Origin: Snuella sedimenti
GTDB lineage: Bacteria; Bacteroidota; Bacteroidia; Flavobacteriales; Flavobacteriaceae
NCBI RefSeq assembly: GCF_016428595.1
Contig: NZ_JAELVQ010000029.1
Location: 1 to 42,705, forward strand
DNA length: 42,705 nt
Direction of reading: 5' to 3'
Position 1 is the stretch's first letter, and each line of letters starts with the position of its first letter. A program made the position numbers and the translations under genes. This document shows, one piece after another, positions 1 to 6,980 of the stretch. The notes below the pieces were generated by a model. That model made no database searches. It worked only from the letters and a program-made list of their open reading frames with translations, and had not been told where the DNA came from.

Positions 1-271
1 TGCTTACAAAATAGACAATGTAAAATGCTTTGAGCAGATCAAACTTAACTTGATGGAATAAAGTGTTCGCGGTAGGAGATTCAACATAACGACAAGATGT
101 GCATTGACGCGAATGTAAAGCTTTACCTGAACAACTATGATGATGACCACATTTTTTACAGCTAAAACCATTTTCCCATTTAAGATCTGAGAGGTACAAC
201 AAGCAATCTTCCGAACTTGAAAAACGCTCTTGAAATTCGAATAAGGATAGGCTTTTGAATCTTTGCTCCAT
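1..271 (-). CDS. IS1595-type transposase, N-terminal part (runs off window)
   Basis: Reading leftward from the ATG at 271-269, the frame stays open for 90 codons to the window edge. The peptide starts [17 protein letters not shown] and has a zinc-ribbon with two CxxC pairs (C38/C41 and C57/C60), followed by a hydrophobic helix near residues 78-90. This N-terminal zinc ribbon followed by a segment like [13 protein letters not shown] is typical of IS1595/ISXO2-group transposases, whose DDE catalytic domain would lie beyond the left edge. The start lies 75 bp from the divergent aquaporin gene. I could not identify a convincing terminal inverted repeat between the two genes, so the exact end of the element is unknown. 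Family assignment is by pattern recognition only. Whether the element is intact cannot be judged from this window. Confidence 0.75.
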   Translation of the reverse strand, partial: MEQRFKSLSLFEFQERFSSSEDCLLYLSDLKWENGFSCKKCGHHHSCSGKALHSRQCTSCRYVESPTANTLFHQVKFDLLKAFYIVYFVS

Positions 272-346
272 AAGTTTATGTATTTATCCCTTGAATTTAC
301 TCATATTATTAATATTTACAAAACGCCTAAGTCGAAAATATTATTT

Positions 347-1033
347 ATGAAAAAATTATTTGCAGAATTTTTTGGAACGTTTTGGCTTGTCTTTGGCGGT
401 TGTGGTAGTGCTATTTTTGCCGCGGGTTATCCCGATTTGGGTATTGGTTTTGTAGGTGTGGCTTTAGCCTTTGGACTTACTGTTTTAACAATGGCTTATG
501 CTGTAGGCCACATATCGGGAGCTCACTTTAATCCGGCGGTGTCCTTGGGGTTGTGGGCTGGAGGGAAGTTTTCTTCTAAAGATTTGTTAGGGTACATAGT
601 AGCTCAGGTTATTGGAGCTATTGCTGCAGCGGGGGCGTTATACCTTATTGTCTCAGGAAAGTCAGATTTTGTAGATATAGGTAATTTTGCTGCCAATGGT
701 TATGGCGATTTGTCTCCGGGAGGTTACAGTATGGTTTCTGTTTTAATTGCCGAATTTTTATTAACTATGTTTTTTCTATTGATAATTTTGGGAAGTACTT
801 ACCCTAAAGCTCCTAAGGGATTTGCAGGTATTGCCATAGGTCTGGCTTTAACGTTAATTCACTTGATTAGTATTCCTATTTCTAATACTTCTGTAAATCC
901 AGCACGATCTACAAGTCAGGCATTGTTTGCAGGAGGTGATTTTACGGGGCAGTTATGGTTGTTCTGGTTAGCGCCAATCGCTGGGGGACTAGTTGCAGGA
1001 TTTGTACATAAGGTGCTATTTGATAAAGCGTAG
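347..1033 (+). CDS. aqpZ: Aquaporin Z, water channel
   Basis: MIP-family channel of 228 residues, about the normal AqpZ length, in the inner membrane. Both NPA boxes are present (N62-P63-A64 in [11 protein letters not shown] and N184-P185-A186 in TSVNPARS). The selectivity-filter residues read F42, H172, T181 and R187, which is the water-selective AqpZ combination rather than the glycerol-facilitator one. The start is taken at the ATG at 347 ([13 protein letters not shown]); the frame is open further upstream to a TTG at 263, but that extension has no family similarity. The gene stands alone between the transposase fragment and a terminator that also closes the opposing anti-sigma gene. The nearby insertion sequence may have replaced its native upstream region; I see no good TAnnTTTG promoter in the 75-bp gap. 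Confidence 0.93.
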   Translation: MKKLFAEFFGTFWLVFGGCGSAIFAAGYPDLGIGFVGVALAFGLTVLTMAYAVGHISGAHFNPAVSLGLWAGGKFSSKDLLGYIVAQVIGAIAAAGALYLIVSGKSDFVDIGNFAANGYGDLSPGGYSMVSVLIAEFLLTMFFLLIILGSTYPKAPKGFAGIAIGLALTLIHLISIPISNTSVNPARSTSQALFAGGDFTGQLWLFWLAPIAGGLVAGFVHKVLFDKA

Positions 1034-1048
1034 TATGGATTGGCTATA

Positions 1049-1091
1049 AAAAAAGTGCCCTGTCTTAATTTATAAAACAGGACACTTTTTT
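1049..1091. terminator. Bidirectional intrinsic terminator between aqpZ and anti-sigma gene
   Basis: An A-rich left arm with core GTGCCCTGT pairs with ACAGGACAC, with one mismatch, around a loop of about 13 bases. T runs follow on both strands. It separates convergent genes and can serve both. Confidence 0.8.
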
Positions 1092-1104
1092 AGTTTCTAT
1101 AGAT

Positions 1105-1887
1105 TTACTTTAAATCAATTTCGGCAACTGAGTTTTCTAAAGAAGCCACGGTATTACCTCCTTTGGGTTCTATGGTGATATTTAAACCAAGTGCATCTTC
1201 GGTATAAGGAATAGCCCTAAGTTGTCGATCGGTTTCGCTTAAAATTCCTAAACTAACCATTTTTCCCTGTAGTTCTGCCCATATTTGGTAGCACTGCTCT
1301 TTTGGTAGTTGTGGTAATGAAACCACATCGATCATAGAGGTTTTTTCCTTGGGATTAATGTAGGCCACTGTTTTTAAATTCTTGGCTCTGCTATTGCCCT
1401 GTATAATATATTTATAGGTCTCCGGATCGTTAAGTTGTTTAAATTGATACATGATATCATCCAACTTTTTGTTGTTCATTTCAATATCATCGCGTAAATC
1501 AAAAATTTCGTCAACAACTATTTGGTTTTCCTCAGACAGTTTTTTGTTTTGGTTGTAAAACAAATATGAGGTGCCTGCAAAGAATAGGGCAGCTATACTG
1601 GCTGCAATACTGTATTTATACCAAGTTTTATATTTGGTTTTTAAAGTTATAACAGGAGTGTCATCAATTTCTTCTAAAATGTTGTTTAAGACACTTTTGG
1701 GCGCTTCAACAGCATTGCTTTTTGCAACCACTTCAAGGTTGTATTGCATGGTGTTGTATGTGTTCTGTACTTCCGGGTATTTTGAAATATAAGTCTCCAC
1801 CATTTCTGTTTCTTCAGAAGTAGTTTCACCTAATAGATATTTTTCTAATAGGCCAGAATTTAGAAAAGTATTTATTTTCGCATTCAT
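1105..1887 (-). CDS. Membrane anti-sigma factor, RskA-like
   Basis: 260-residue single-pass membrane protein. Residues 1-90 form the cytoplasmic sigma-binding part; it contains the short LLEKYLLGETTSEETEMVE segment typical of zinc-free Bacteroidetes anti-sigma domains. A transmembrane helix lies at about 92-111, a likely coiled coil at 113-150, and an RskA-type C-terminal domain at about 165-260 (motifs VVSLPQLP and CYQIWAELQGKMVSLG), expected in the periplasm. It starts 12 bases after the stop of the ECF sigma gene, so the two are almost surely cotranscribed and the protein should hold that sigma factor inactive until an envelope signal arrives. The signal cannot be told from the sequence. 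The ATG at 1887 is the first in frame after the sigma stop. Confidence 0.85.
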   Translation of the reverse strand: MNAKINTFLNSGLLEKYLLGETTSEETEMVETYISKYPEVQNTYNTMQYNLEVVAKSNAVEAPKSVLNNILEEIDDTPVITLKTKYKTWYKYSIAASIAALFFAGTSYLFYNQNKKLSEENQIVVDEIFDLRDDIEMNNKKLDDIMYQFKQLNDPETYKYIIQGNSRAKNLKTVAYINPKEKTSMIDVVSLPQLPKEQCYQIWAELQGKMVSLGILSETDRQLRAIPYTEDALGLNITIEPKGGNTVASLENSVAEIDLK

Positions 1888-1899
1888 GACATTATTCGG

Positions 1900-2430
1900 T
1901 TAAGGATTGTAAATTTTTTTTAGTTCTCGCAATCCAATTTTTAATCTCGATTTAATAGTGCCTAGAGGAATATCTAATTCTTCACTGGCTTCCTGTTGGG
2001 TCATCCCTTCAAAAAAGAGGGCGTTAATCACGATTTGATATTTTTCATCTAAGGTTTTTAGATGTGTTTTAATATCCAAAACATCCTGATTGAGCTCGTT
2101 TATTGTTATTTTATATACGGGAGAAACATCTATTTGGACTTCTTTTTCGGTTTTGTTCTTTAGGGAGCGCACTTTGTCTATAGCACTGTTGTAAGCTATG
2201 CGGTATAGCCAGGTAAATAATTTGGCCTTGCTTGCATCATATTTTTTAGAGTATCTCCAAACCTTAATAAAAGTTTCTTGGAGTACATCCTGAGCTGTAT
2301 CTTCATCAGAAATCACTTTTTTTATAACACCATAGAGCGAATCGGCATAATTTTCATATAGCAGTGTTATGGCTTTTTTATTGCCACCTTTTAGTAAACG
2401 AACTATTTCTTTTTCTATTGAAGATACCAA
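1900..2430 (-). CDS. RNA polymerase ECF-family sigma factor
   Basis: 176-residue two-domain sigma-70 family protein with no other domains. Sigma region 2 spans about residues 20-95 (YENYADSLYGVI, DVLQETFIKVWRYSKKYD). Region 4 lies at about 120-175, with the helix-turn-helix segment MTQQEASEELDIPLGTIKSR. The start codon is TTG at 2430: no in-frame ATG or GTG exists between the upstream promoter-like TAACTTTG and the first conserved residues (IEKEIVRLL). The next gene encodes its probable RskA-like anti-sigma factor, 12 bases downstream. It follows murB by 61 bases on the same strand but has its own candidate promoter, so it is probably an independent, autoregulated sigma/anti-sigma pair. Its regulon is unknown. 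Confidence 0.9.
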   Translation of the reverse strand: MVSSIEKEIVRLLKGGNKKAITLLYENYADSLYGVIKKVISDEDTAQDVLQETFIKVWRYSKKYDASKAKLFTWLYRIAYNSAIDKVRSLKNKTEKEVQIDVSPVYKITINELNQDVLDIKTHLKTLDEKYQIVINALFFEGMTQQEASEELDIPLGTIKSRLKIGLRELKKIYNP

Positions 2431-2474
2431 GTTTATGTATTTTAAATCATAATTAGCTTCGATTTGTAATCTCC

Positions 2475-2482
2475 CAAAGTTA
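2475..2482 (-). promoter_or_regulatory. Candidate -7 box for the ECF sigma gene
   Basis: On the minus strand this reads TAACTTTG, an exact match to the Bacteroidetes TAnnTTTG element. It lies about 45 bases before the TTG start. No well-spaced TTG -33 box is evident, so the site may be weak. Confidence 0.45.
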
Positions 2483-2491
2483 GAAATTTCT

Positions 2492-3505
2492 TTATAATAT
2501 ATTTACTTCGGCCTCAAGAGAGATGTCGAATAAGCGTTTAACTGTGTTTTGGATAAGATTTGAAAGCTTTAATATATCCGTTCCACTTGCATTACCATAA
2601 TTAACGAGTACCAAGGCTTGGTTTTTATGTACGCCATAGTCCCCAAAATGCTTGCCTTTAAACCCAGCTTTTTCTATTAACCAACCAGCTGGAATTTTTA
2701 CTTCGACATCGGATACTGGATAACTTGGAATGTCATTGAAGTTTTTATATAATTTTTGAAAATGCGTTTTGCTTATAACCGGATTTTTAAAAAAACTACC
2801 ACTATTGCCTATAATTTTAGGGTTAGGTAGTTTACTTTCCCTTATTTCAATAACAGCTTTTGAAACATCTTGTATGGTAGGCTTGGTAATATTCATTTCC
2901 TCAAGTTTTGCAGAAATGCTGCCATAGCCAATATTTACCTTGTGGTGGCGTTTTGTTAGTTTAAAAGAAACACTTGTTATTATATATTTTCCTTTAGCTT
3001 CATTTTTAAAAATAGAATTTCTATAACCAAAATTGCATGCCGTTTTCAAAAATGTTTGAAATGTTTCTGTTTCTAAAGAAAGAGCTTCGCAGGATACAAA
3101 ACTGTCTTTTAGCTCTACACCGTAGGCTCCTATATTTTGAATAGGGGCTGTTCCAACATTACCGGGAATTAAAGATAAGTTTTCCAACCCGCCAAAATCA
3201 TGCGCTAGGCACCATTGAACAAAATCATGCCAGTTTTCACCTGCATAGGCTTTAACGATAACAAAATCATCATCTTCTGATACAATCGAAATGCCCTTAA
3301 TATTAACGTGCATAACCAACATTTCTTGGTCTTTTGTAAGCAAGATGTTGCTACCCCCCCCCAGAATGAGTTTTTCAGGGTAATCTTTGAGGGCTAAAGC
3401 CTGTTCTAGATCGTTAATATTGGAAATAGATGTAAAATGCTTTGCGTTTACATCAATGCCAAAGGTATTGTATTGTTTTAAGGATATGTTATGTTTAATT
3501 TGCAC
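2492..3505 (-). CDS. murB: UDP-N-acetylenolpyruvoylglucosamine reductase
   Basis: FAD-dependent, NADPH-using enzyme that makes UDP-N-acetylmuramate in the cytoplasmic part of peptidoglycan synthesis. At 337 residues it matches the longer (E. coli-like, type I) MurB. The FAD-binding motif LILGGGSNILL is at residues 46-56, the GSFFKNP segment carrying the catalytic serine is in the last third, and the C-terminal LEAEVNIL supplies the conserved glutamate. The start is GTG at 3505, sharing one base with the TAG stop of the aminotransferase upstream; MQIKHNISLKQYNTFGID is the usual flavobacterial N-terminus, so this start is well supported. The glycine triplet is written as a run of nine G on the coding strand (C at 3354-3362), an unusual homopolymer in AT-rich DNA. 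Confidence 0.95.
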   Translation of the reverse strand: MQIKHNISLKQYNTFGIDVNAKHFTSISNINDLEQALALKDYPEKLILGGGSNILLTKDQEMLVMHVNIKGISIVSEDDDFVIVKAYAGENWHDFVQWCLAHDFGGLENLSLIPGNVGTAPIQNIGAYGVELKDSFVSCEALSLETETFQTFLKTACNFGYRNSIFKNEAKGKYIITSVSFKLTKRHHKVNIGYGSISAKLEEMNITKPTIQDVSKAVIEIRESKLPNPKIIGNSGSFFKNPVISKTHFQKLYKNFNDIPSYPVSDVEVKIPAGWLIEKAGFKGKHFGDYGVHKNQALVLVNYGNASGTDILKLSNLIQNTVKRLFDISLEAEVNIL

Positions 3506-4695
3506 TAGTCTTTATATACCTTTAATGCTTCTCGTAAAATTTTAACTGCTCTAATCAGGCTTTCTTTATTAAGTACGTAAGCAATTCGTATTTGGTTTAT
3601 GCCAACTCCTGGGGTAGAATAGAATCCTCCAGCAGGTGCTACCATAATGGTTTCATTATCAATACTAAAGTGTTCTAAAAGCCATTGTGCGAAATCGTCA
3701 GAATTTTTAACAGGGAGCTCAGCAATACAGTAAAATGCACCTTTAGGTTTTGCTACTTTTACCCCATCTATTTTTTGTAATTCAGAAATTAGGGTATTTC
3801 GTCTGTCCACATATTCTTCAATAACAGCGTCAAAATAACTTTGTGGTGTTTCCAGGGCTGCTTCACTAGCAATTTGTGCTAAAGTTGGAGGACTTAAACG
3901 GGCTTGGGCAAATTTTAAGGCTGTTGCTATAACCGTTTTATTTTTAGAAACTAAACAGCCTATTCTGGCACCGCACATACTGTAGCGTTTAGAGACCGAA
4001 TCGATCATTATTGCATGTTCTTCTAAACCGGCTTCCTGCATAACGGAATAATGTGTGTTGCCGTCGTAAGCAAACTCACGATATACTTCGTCTGCAATTA
4101 AAAACAAGTCGTGTTTTTTAACGATTTCTGAAAGCTTTTTAATTTCTTCCTTCGAATATAAGTAACCTGTTGGATTTCCAGGGTTACAGATTAAAATAGC
4201 CTTTGTTTTAGGAGTGATTAGTTTTTCGAATGCCTCAATTGGAGGCAATGCAAAATTATCTTCAATTTTGGATATTACAGGAACTACTTTTACCCCTGAA
4301 GCTGTTGAAAAACCATTGTAATTTGCATAAAATGGTTCAGGAATTATAATCTCGTCATCAACATCCATAATGCTCCCAAAAGCAAAAAGTAGTGCTTCGC
4401 TCCCACCTGTGGTTACTATTATATCATCATGTTTTACTTGTATATCATGATTAAGGTAATAAGAAGCAATCTTTTGTCTATATGCTTCAGAGCCCTCAGA
4501 TCTGGAGTAAGCTAATACATCTATAGTGCTATCTTTTACTGCCTGTAAAGCAATTTTTGGGGTTTTAATGTCTGGTTGCCCAATGTTTAAATAATATATA
4601 GATTTCCCCATTTTTTCAGCTTGTTCCGCATAAGGAACAAGCTTGCGTATTGGAGATTGCGGCATCAATTGCCCTTTTTTGGATATTGTCGGCAT
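3505..4695 (-). CDS. PLP-dependent aminotransferase, class I/II (aspartate/aromatic type)
   Basis: 396-residue fold-type I aminotransferase transferring amino groups between an amino acid and a 2-oxo acid. Visible landmarks are the NPGNPTG box at 171-177, ADEVYREF at 201-208 (PLP-contacting D202 and Y205), the Schiff-base lysine K236 in DSVSKRYSMCGARIG, and RIAY near the C-terminus for the substrate carboxylate. The full length and all key residues suggest an active enzyme. Substrate cannot be fixed from sequence; aspartate or aromatic amino acids are the usual assignments for this subgroup. The stop overlaps the murB start by one base, so the pair is translationally coupled. A weak promoter-like CAACTTTG lies upstream on the same strand (4722-4715). 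Confidence 0.88.
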   Translation of the reverse strand: MPTISKKGQLMPQSPIRKLVPYAEQAEKMGKSIYYLNIGQPDIKTPKIALQAVKDSTIDVLAYSRSEGSEAYRQKIASYYLNHDIQVKHDDIIVTTGGSEALLFAFGSIMDVDDEIIIPEPFYANYNGFSTASGVKVVPVISKIEDNFALPPIEAFEKLITPKTKAILICNPGNPTGYLYSKEEIKKLSEIVKKHDLFLIADEVYREFAYDGNTHYSVMQEAGLEEHAIMIDSVSKRYSMCGARIGCLVSKNKTVIATALKFAQARLSPPTLAQIASEAALETPQSYFDAVIEEYVDRRNTLISELQKIDGVKVAKPKGAFYCIAELPVKNSDDFAQWLLEHFSIDNETIMVAPAGGFYSTPGVGINQIRIAYVLNKESLIRAVKILREALKVYKD

Positions 4696-4832
4696 CAGTA
4701 TTAGTTTTAAGTTGCAAAGTTGATAAAAAAAGTTGGTAACTTTATCTTAAATTTTTTCTAAAAAACACTAGAAAACGGGGATTTTATCAGAAAGAGTTGT
4801 AACTTCATGTAGTAAAAGTTTTATATTCGTTT

Positions 4833-6167
4833 ATGAAGAAAATCATTGGAGCTATTTTTTTACTTCTCTTATTCGGTAATCTTTCTTTTGCCCAGAACAG
4901 GTTTGTTATTCAAAATAAAAAGCAAACCGATAAAATAAGATTTGAATTAATAAATAATTTGGTTGTTATACCTGTTGAAGTTAATGGGGTTACCTTGTCT
5001 TTTATATTGGATACAGGAGTAAGTAAACCGATCATTTTTAATTTTTTAAACATGTCGGATACTTTAAAAATTAAGGAAACAGAGCGTATGTCCTTAATGG
5101 GGTTGGGTGAAGGAGATTCGATTCAAGTATATAAGTCTAAAAATAATGTTTTTAAGGTTGGAGAAGCTGTTAAGTTAAATCAGGATGTATATGCCGTTAT
5201 AGATTCTAATTTAAATTTTGGCCCTAGATTGGGAGTATCTGTTCATGGTATTTTAGGATTCGATTTGTTTAAGGATTTAGTAGTCGAAATAAATTATTCA
5301 AGGCAATATGTTCGATTGACCGAACCAGAGGCATATCAGTATAAGGTGTGTAGAAATTGTGAAAGATTAAATATTGAATTCTATAATAGTAAGCCCTATG
5401 TAAATGCTAAAGTAAAGATCAATAAAAAAACCATACCCGTTACATTGTTAATAGATTCAGGGGGTAGTGATGCATTGTGGCTATTCGAAGACAAAACATT
5501 AGGGATAACTTCGGGAGATGTGTTTTTTGAAGATTTTTTAGGGCATGGCTTAAATGGTAGCGTGTATGGGAAACGCTCTAAAATTGAGAGGTTTGCCCTA
5601 AACAATTATGCGTTCAAGGATATTAACGTAGCTTATCCAGATTCTGCATATATTAAATTTGCAAGAATGTTTAAGGGGCGCAATGGTAGTATTGGTGGTA
5701 GTATATTAAAACGTTTTAATACTACCATAGATTATCGCAATGCCTTGATTACACTAAAAAAAAATGCATCGTTTAAAGAGAAATTCAGCCATAATAAAAG
5801 TGGGATTGAGTTAGCGCACAAAGGTGTGCAAATTGTAAAAGAGATTAAATATGATAAAGAAGGAGTAAAGGTAAACGATGATGATAACTACTATAGTATT
5901 ATTGATTTTAAAAAGAATTATAACATCGTTTTAAAACCATCTTATGAGATAGCAGAGTTAAGGAAAGACTCACCGGCGCATAGGGCAGGTTTAAAAAAAG
6001 GGGATGTGGTTATAGCTATTAATGGTAAACGAGCCTACGAGCTTCCGTTGCAAGAATTAATACATATGTTTTATGGCGAGGATGGTAAGCGTATAAAATT
6101 GAAAATAGTTAGAGGTGGTAGGGAGACTTTAGTTTTTAACTTTCAGTTAGAAGATGCATTTAAATAA
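4833..6167 (+). CDS. Secreted retropepsin-like aspartyl protease with PDZ domain
   Basis: 444-residue exported protein. A signal peptide covers residues 1-21 (KK, hydrophobic core, cleavage after SFA or SFAQ). Two pepsin/retropepsin-type repeats follow, with catalytic-style motifs DTG at 60-62 (SFILDTGVS) and DSG at 208-210 (LLIDSGGSDALW). The last 80 residues form a PDZ domain (SPAHRAGLKKGDVVIAINGK). This clan AA protease plus PDZ layout is frequent in Bacteroidetes; the proteins are thought to act in the periplasm or at the surface, but substrates are not known. The second site being DSG rather than DTG is common in the family and does not by itself mean inactivity. The ATG sits only 4 bases after a TATATTCG box, so the promoter is unclear. 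A terminator follows directly. Confidence 0.82.
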   Translation: MKKIIGAIFLLLLFGNLSFAQNRFVIQNKKQTDKIRFELINNLVVIPVEVNGVTLSFILDTGVSKPIIFNFLNMSDTLKIKETERMSLMGLGEGDSIQVYKSKNNVFKVGEAVKLNQDVYAVIDSNLNFGPRLGVSVHGILGFDLFKDLVVEINYSRQYVRLTEPEAYQYKVCRNCERLNIEFYNSKPYVNAKVKINKKTIPVTLLIDSGGSDALWLFEDKTLGITSGDVFFEDFLGHGLNGSVYGKRSKIERFALNNYAFKDINVAYPDSAYIKFARMFKGRNGSIGGSILKRFNTTIDYRNALITLKKNASFKEKFSHNKSGIELAHKGVQIVKEIKYDKEGVKVNDDDNYYSIIDFKKNYNIVLKPSYEIAELRKDSPAHRAGLKKGDVVIAINGKRAYELPLQELIHMFYGEDGKRIKLKIVRGGRETLVFNFQLEDAFK

Positions 6168-6202
6168 AAAGCCTGAATCCAATTAATGGTTCAGGCTTTA
6201 CT
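6168..6202. terminator. Intrinsic terminator, shared by convergent genes
   Basis: AAAGCCTGAA at 6168-6177 pairs perfectly with TTCAGGCTTT at 6190-6199 around a 12-base loop. It lies immediately after the protease stop and close to the end of the opposing DUF1573 gene. Confidence 0.8.
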
Positions 6203-6220
6203 AGTAAAGTGATTATTGTT

Positions 6221-6646
6221 TTATTGTTGTACAAGACTTTTTTCTTTCTTTTGTAGTACGCTCTCTTTACTTGGGTCTACAACCAGCCCCTTAATTTTTA
6301 AAGCTACAGTTGGTGTTTCTGCATTAGAAATTACTGTTATTGTTTTTCTAATGGGATTAACTCTGTTCGTGTCATATTTTACTTCAATTTCTCCTGTTTC
6401 ACCAGGTAGAATTGGCCCTTTAGGCTTTTTAGGAACAGTGCAGCCACAACTGGATTTTACATCAGATATAATAAGTGGTGCATCTCCTGTATTGGTAAAC
6501 TCAAAAACTCTTACGCCATCAGCGCCTTTTTCAATTGTACCGTAGTCGATGGTATCAGTTTTAAACTCGATTTTAGCGACTTTATTTTGCGCATTAACAG
6601 ATAAACTAATTAATCCGATAAATAAAAGTGTAAATAAATGTTTCAT
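6221..6646 (-). CDS. DUF1573-family exported protein
   Basis: 141-residue small exported protein. A signal peptide covers about residues 1-19 (MKHLFTLLFIGLISLSVNAQ). One immunoglobulin-like DUF1573 domain follows, with the family hallmark SSCGCT in DVKSSCGCTVPKKP and the strand motif YGTIEKGADGVRVFEFTNTG. The family is very common in Bacteroidetes and has no firmly assigned function. The start was moved to the ATG at 6646 because the upstream in-frame extension to 6682 would bury the signal peptide. The C-terminus is a charged, low-complexity tail (KKEKSLVQQ). It is convergent with the protease gene and divergent from valS, from which it is separated by about 330 bases of AT-rich DNA holding the valS promoter. 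Confidence 0.88.
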   Translation of the reverse strand: MKHLFTLLFIGLISLSVNAQNKVAKIEFKTDTIDYGTIEKGADGVRVFEFTNTGDAPLIISDVKSSCGCTVPKKPKGPILPGETGEIEVKYDTNRVNPIRKTITVISNAETPTVALKIKGLVVDPSKESVLQKKEKSLVQQ

Positions 6647-6915
6647 TTTCTTATGTTTTAAATTTTTTAATTGTAAATGCAACTCATACAGTAATATTAC
6701 CAGATGGATAATGTAATATTGGCTATGTATAATTCATTAAGTTAGGTTAAAATTCAAAGGTAAACATACTTACTTTTTTAGCAATCTGCAAAAATAATAG
6801 ATGTAATGCAGGAATGTTCCTAAATTATAGGTGTTAAAATTATATGGTGCATTGCTGGAGTTTTAGGTTAATGATTTTAAAATTAAAGAATATTCATTTT
6901 TTTTGAAACCCTTTA
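6647..6915. other. AT-rich intergenic stretch between DUF1573 gene and valS
   Basis: Divergent intergenic DNA. I see no ORF with family similarity, no strong hairpin and no repeat here. The valS promoter follows at 6916. Confidence 0.5.
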
Positions 6916-6950
6916 TTGCTTTCACAGAAACAGAAATATAAGTACTTTTG
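6916..6950 (+). promoter_or_regulatory. Bacteroidetes-type promoter of valS
   Basis: TACTTTTG at 6943-6950 fits the TAnnTTTG -7 consensus exactly. A TTG at 6916-6918 could serve as the -33 box, with a 24-base spacer that is a little long. The predicted transcript start is near 6957, giving a leader of about 25 bases. Confidence 0.6.
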
Positions 6951-6980
6951 CACTTCAAAACTCAAAAATTGTTCCAAAGT

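Noticed and set aside
3354-3362. Frameshift in murB at the G run
   Set aside because: The reading frame is intact through the run and the protein is full length as given.
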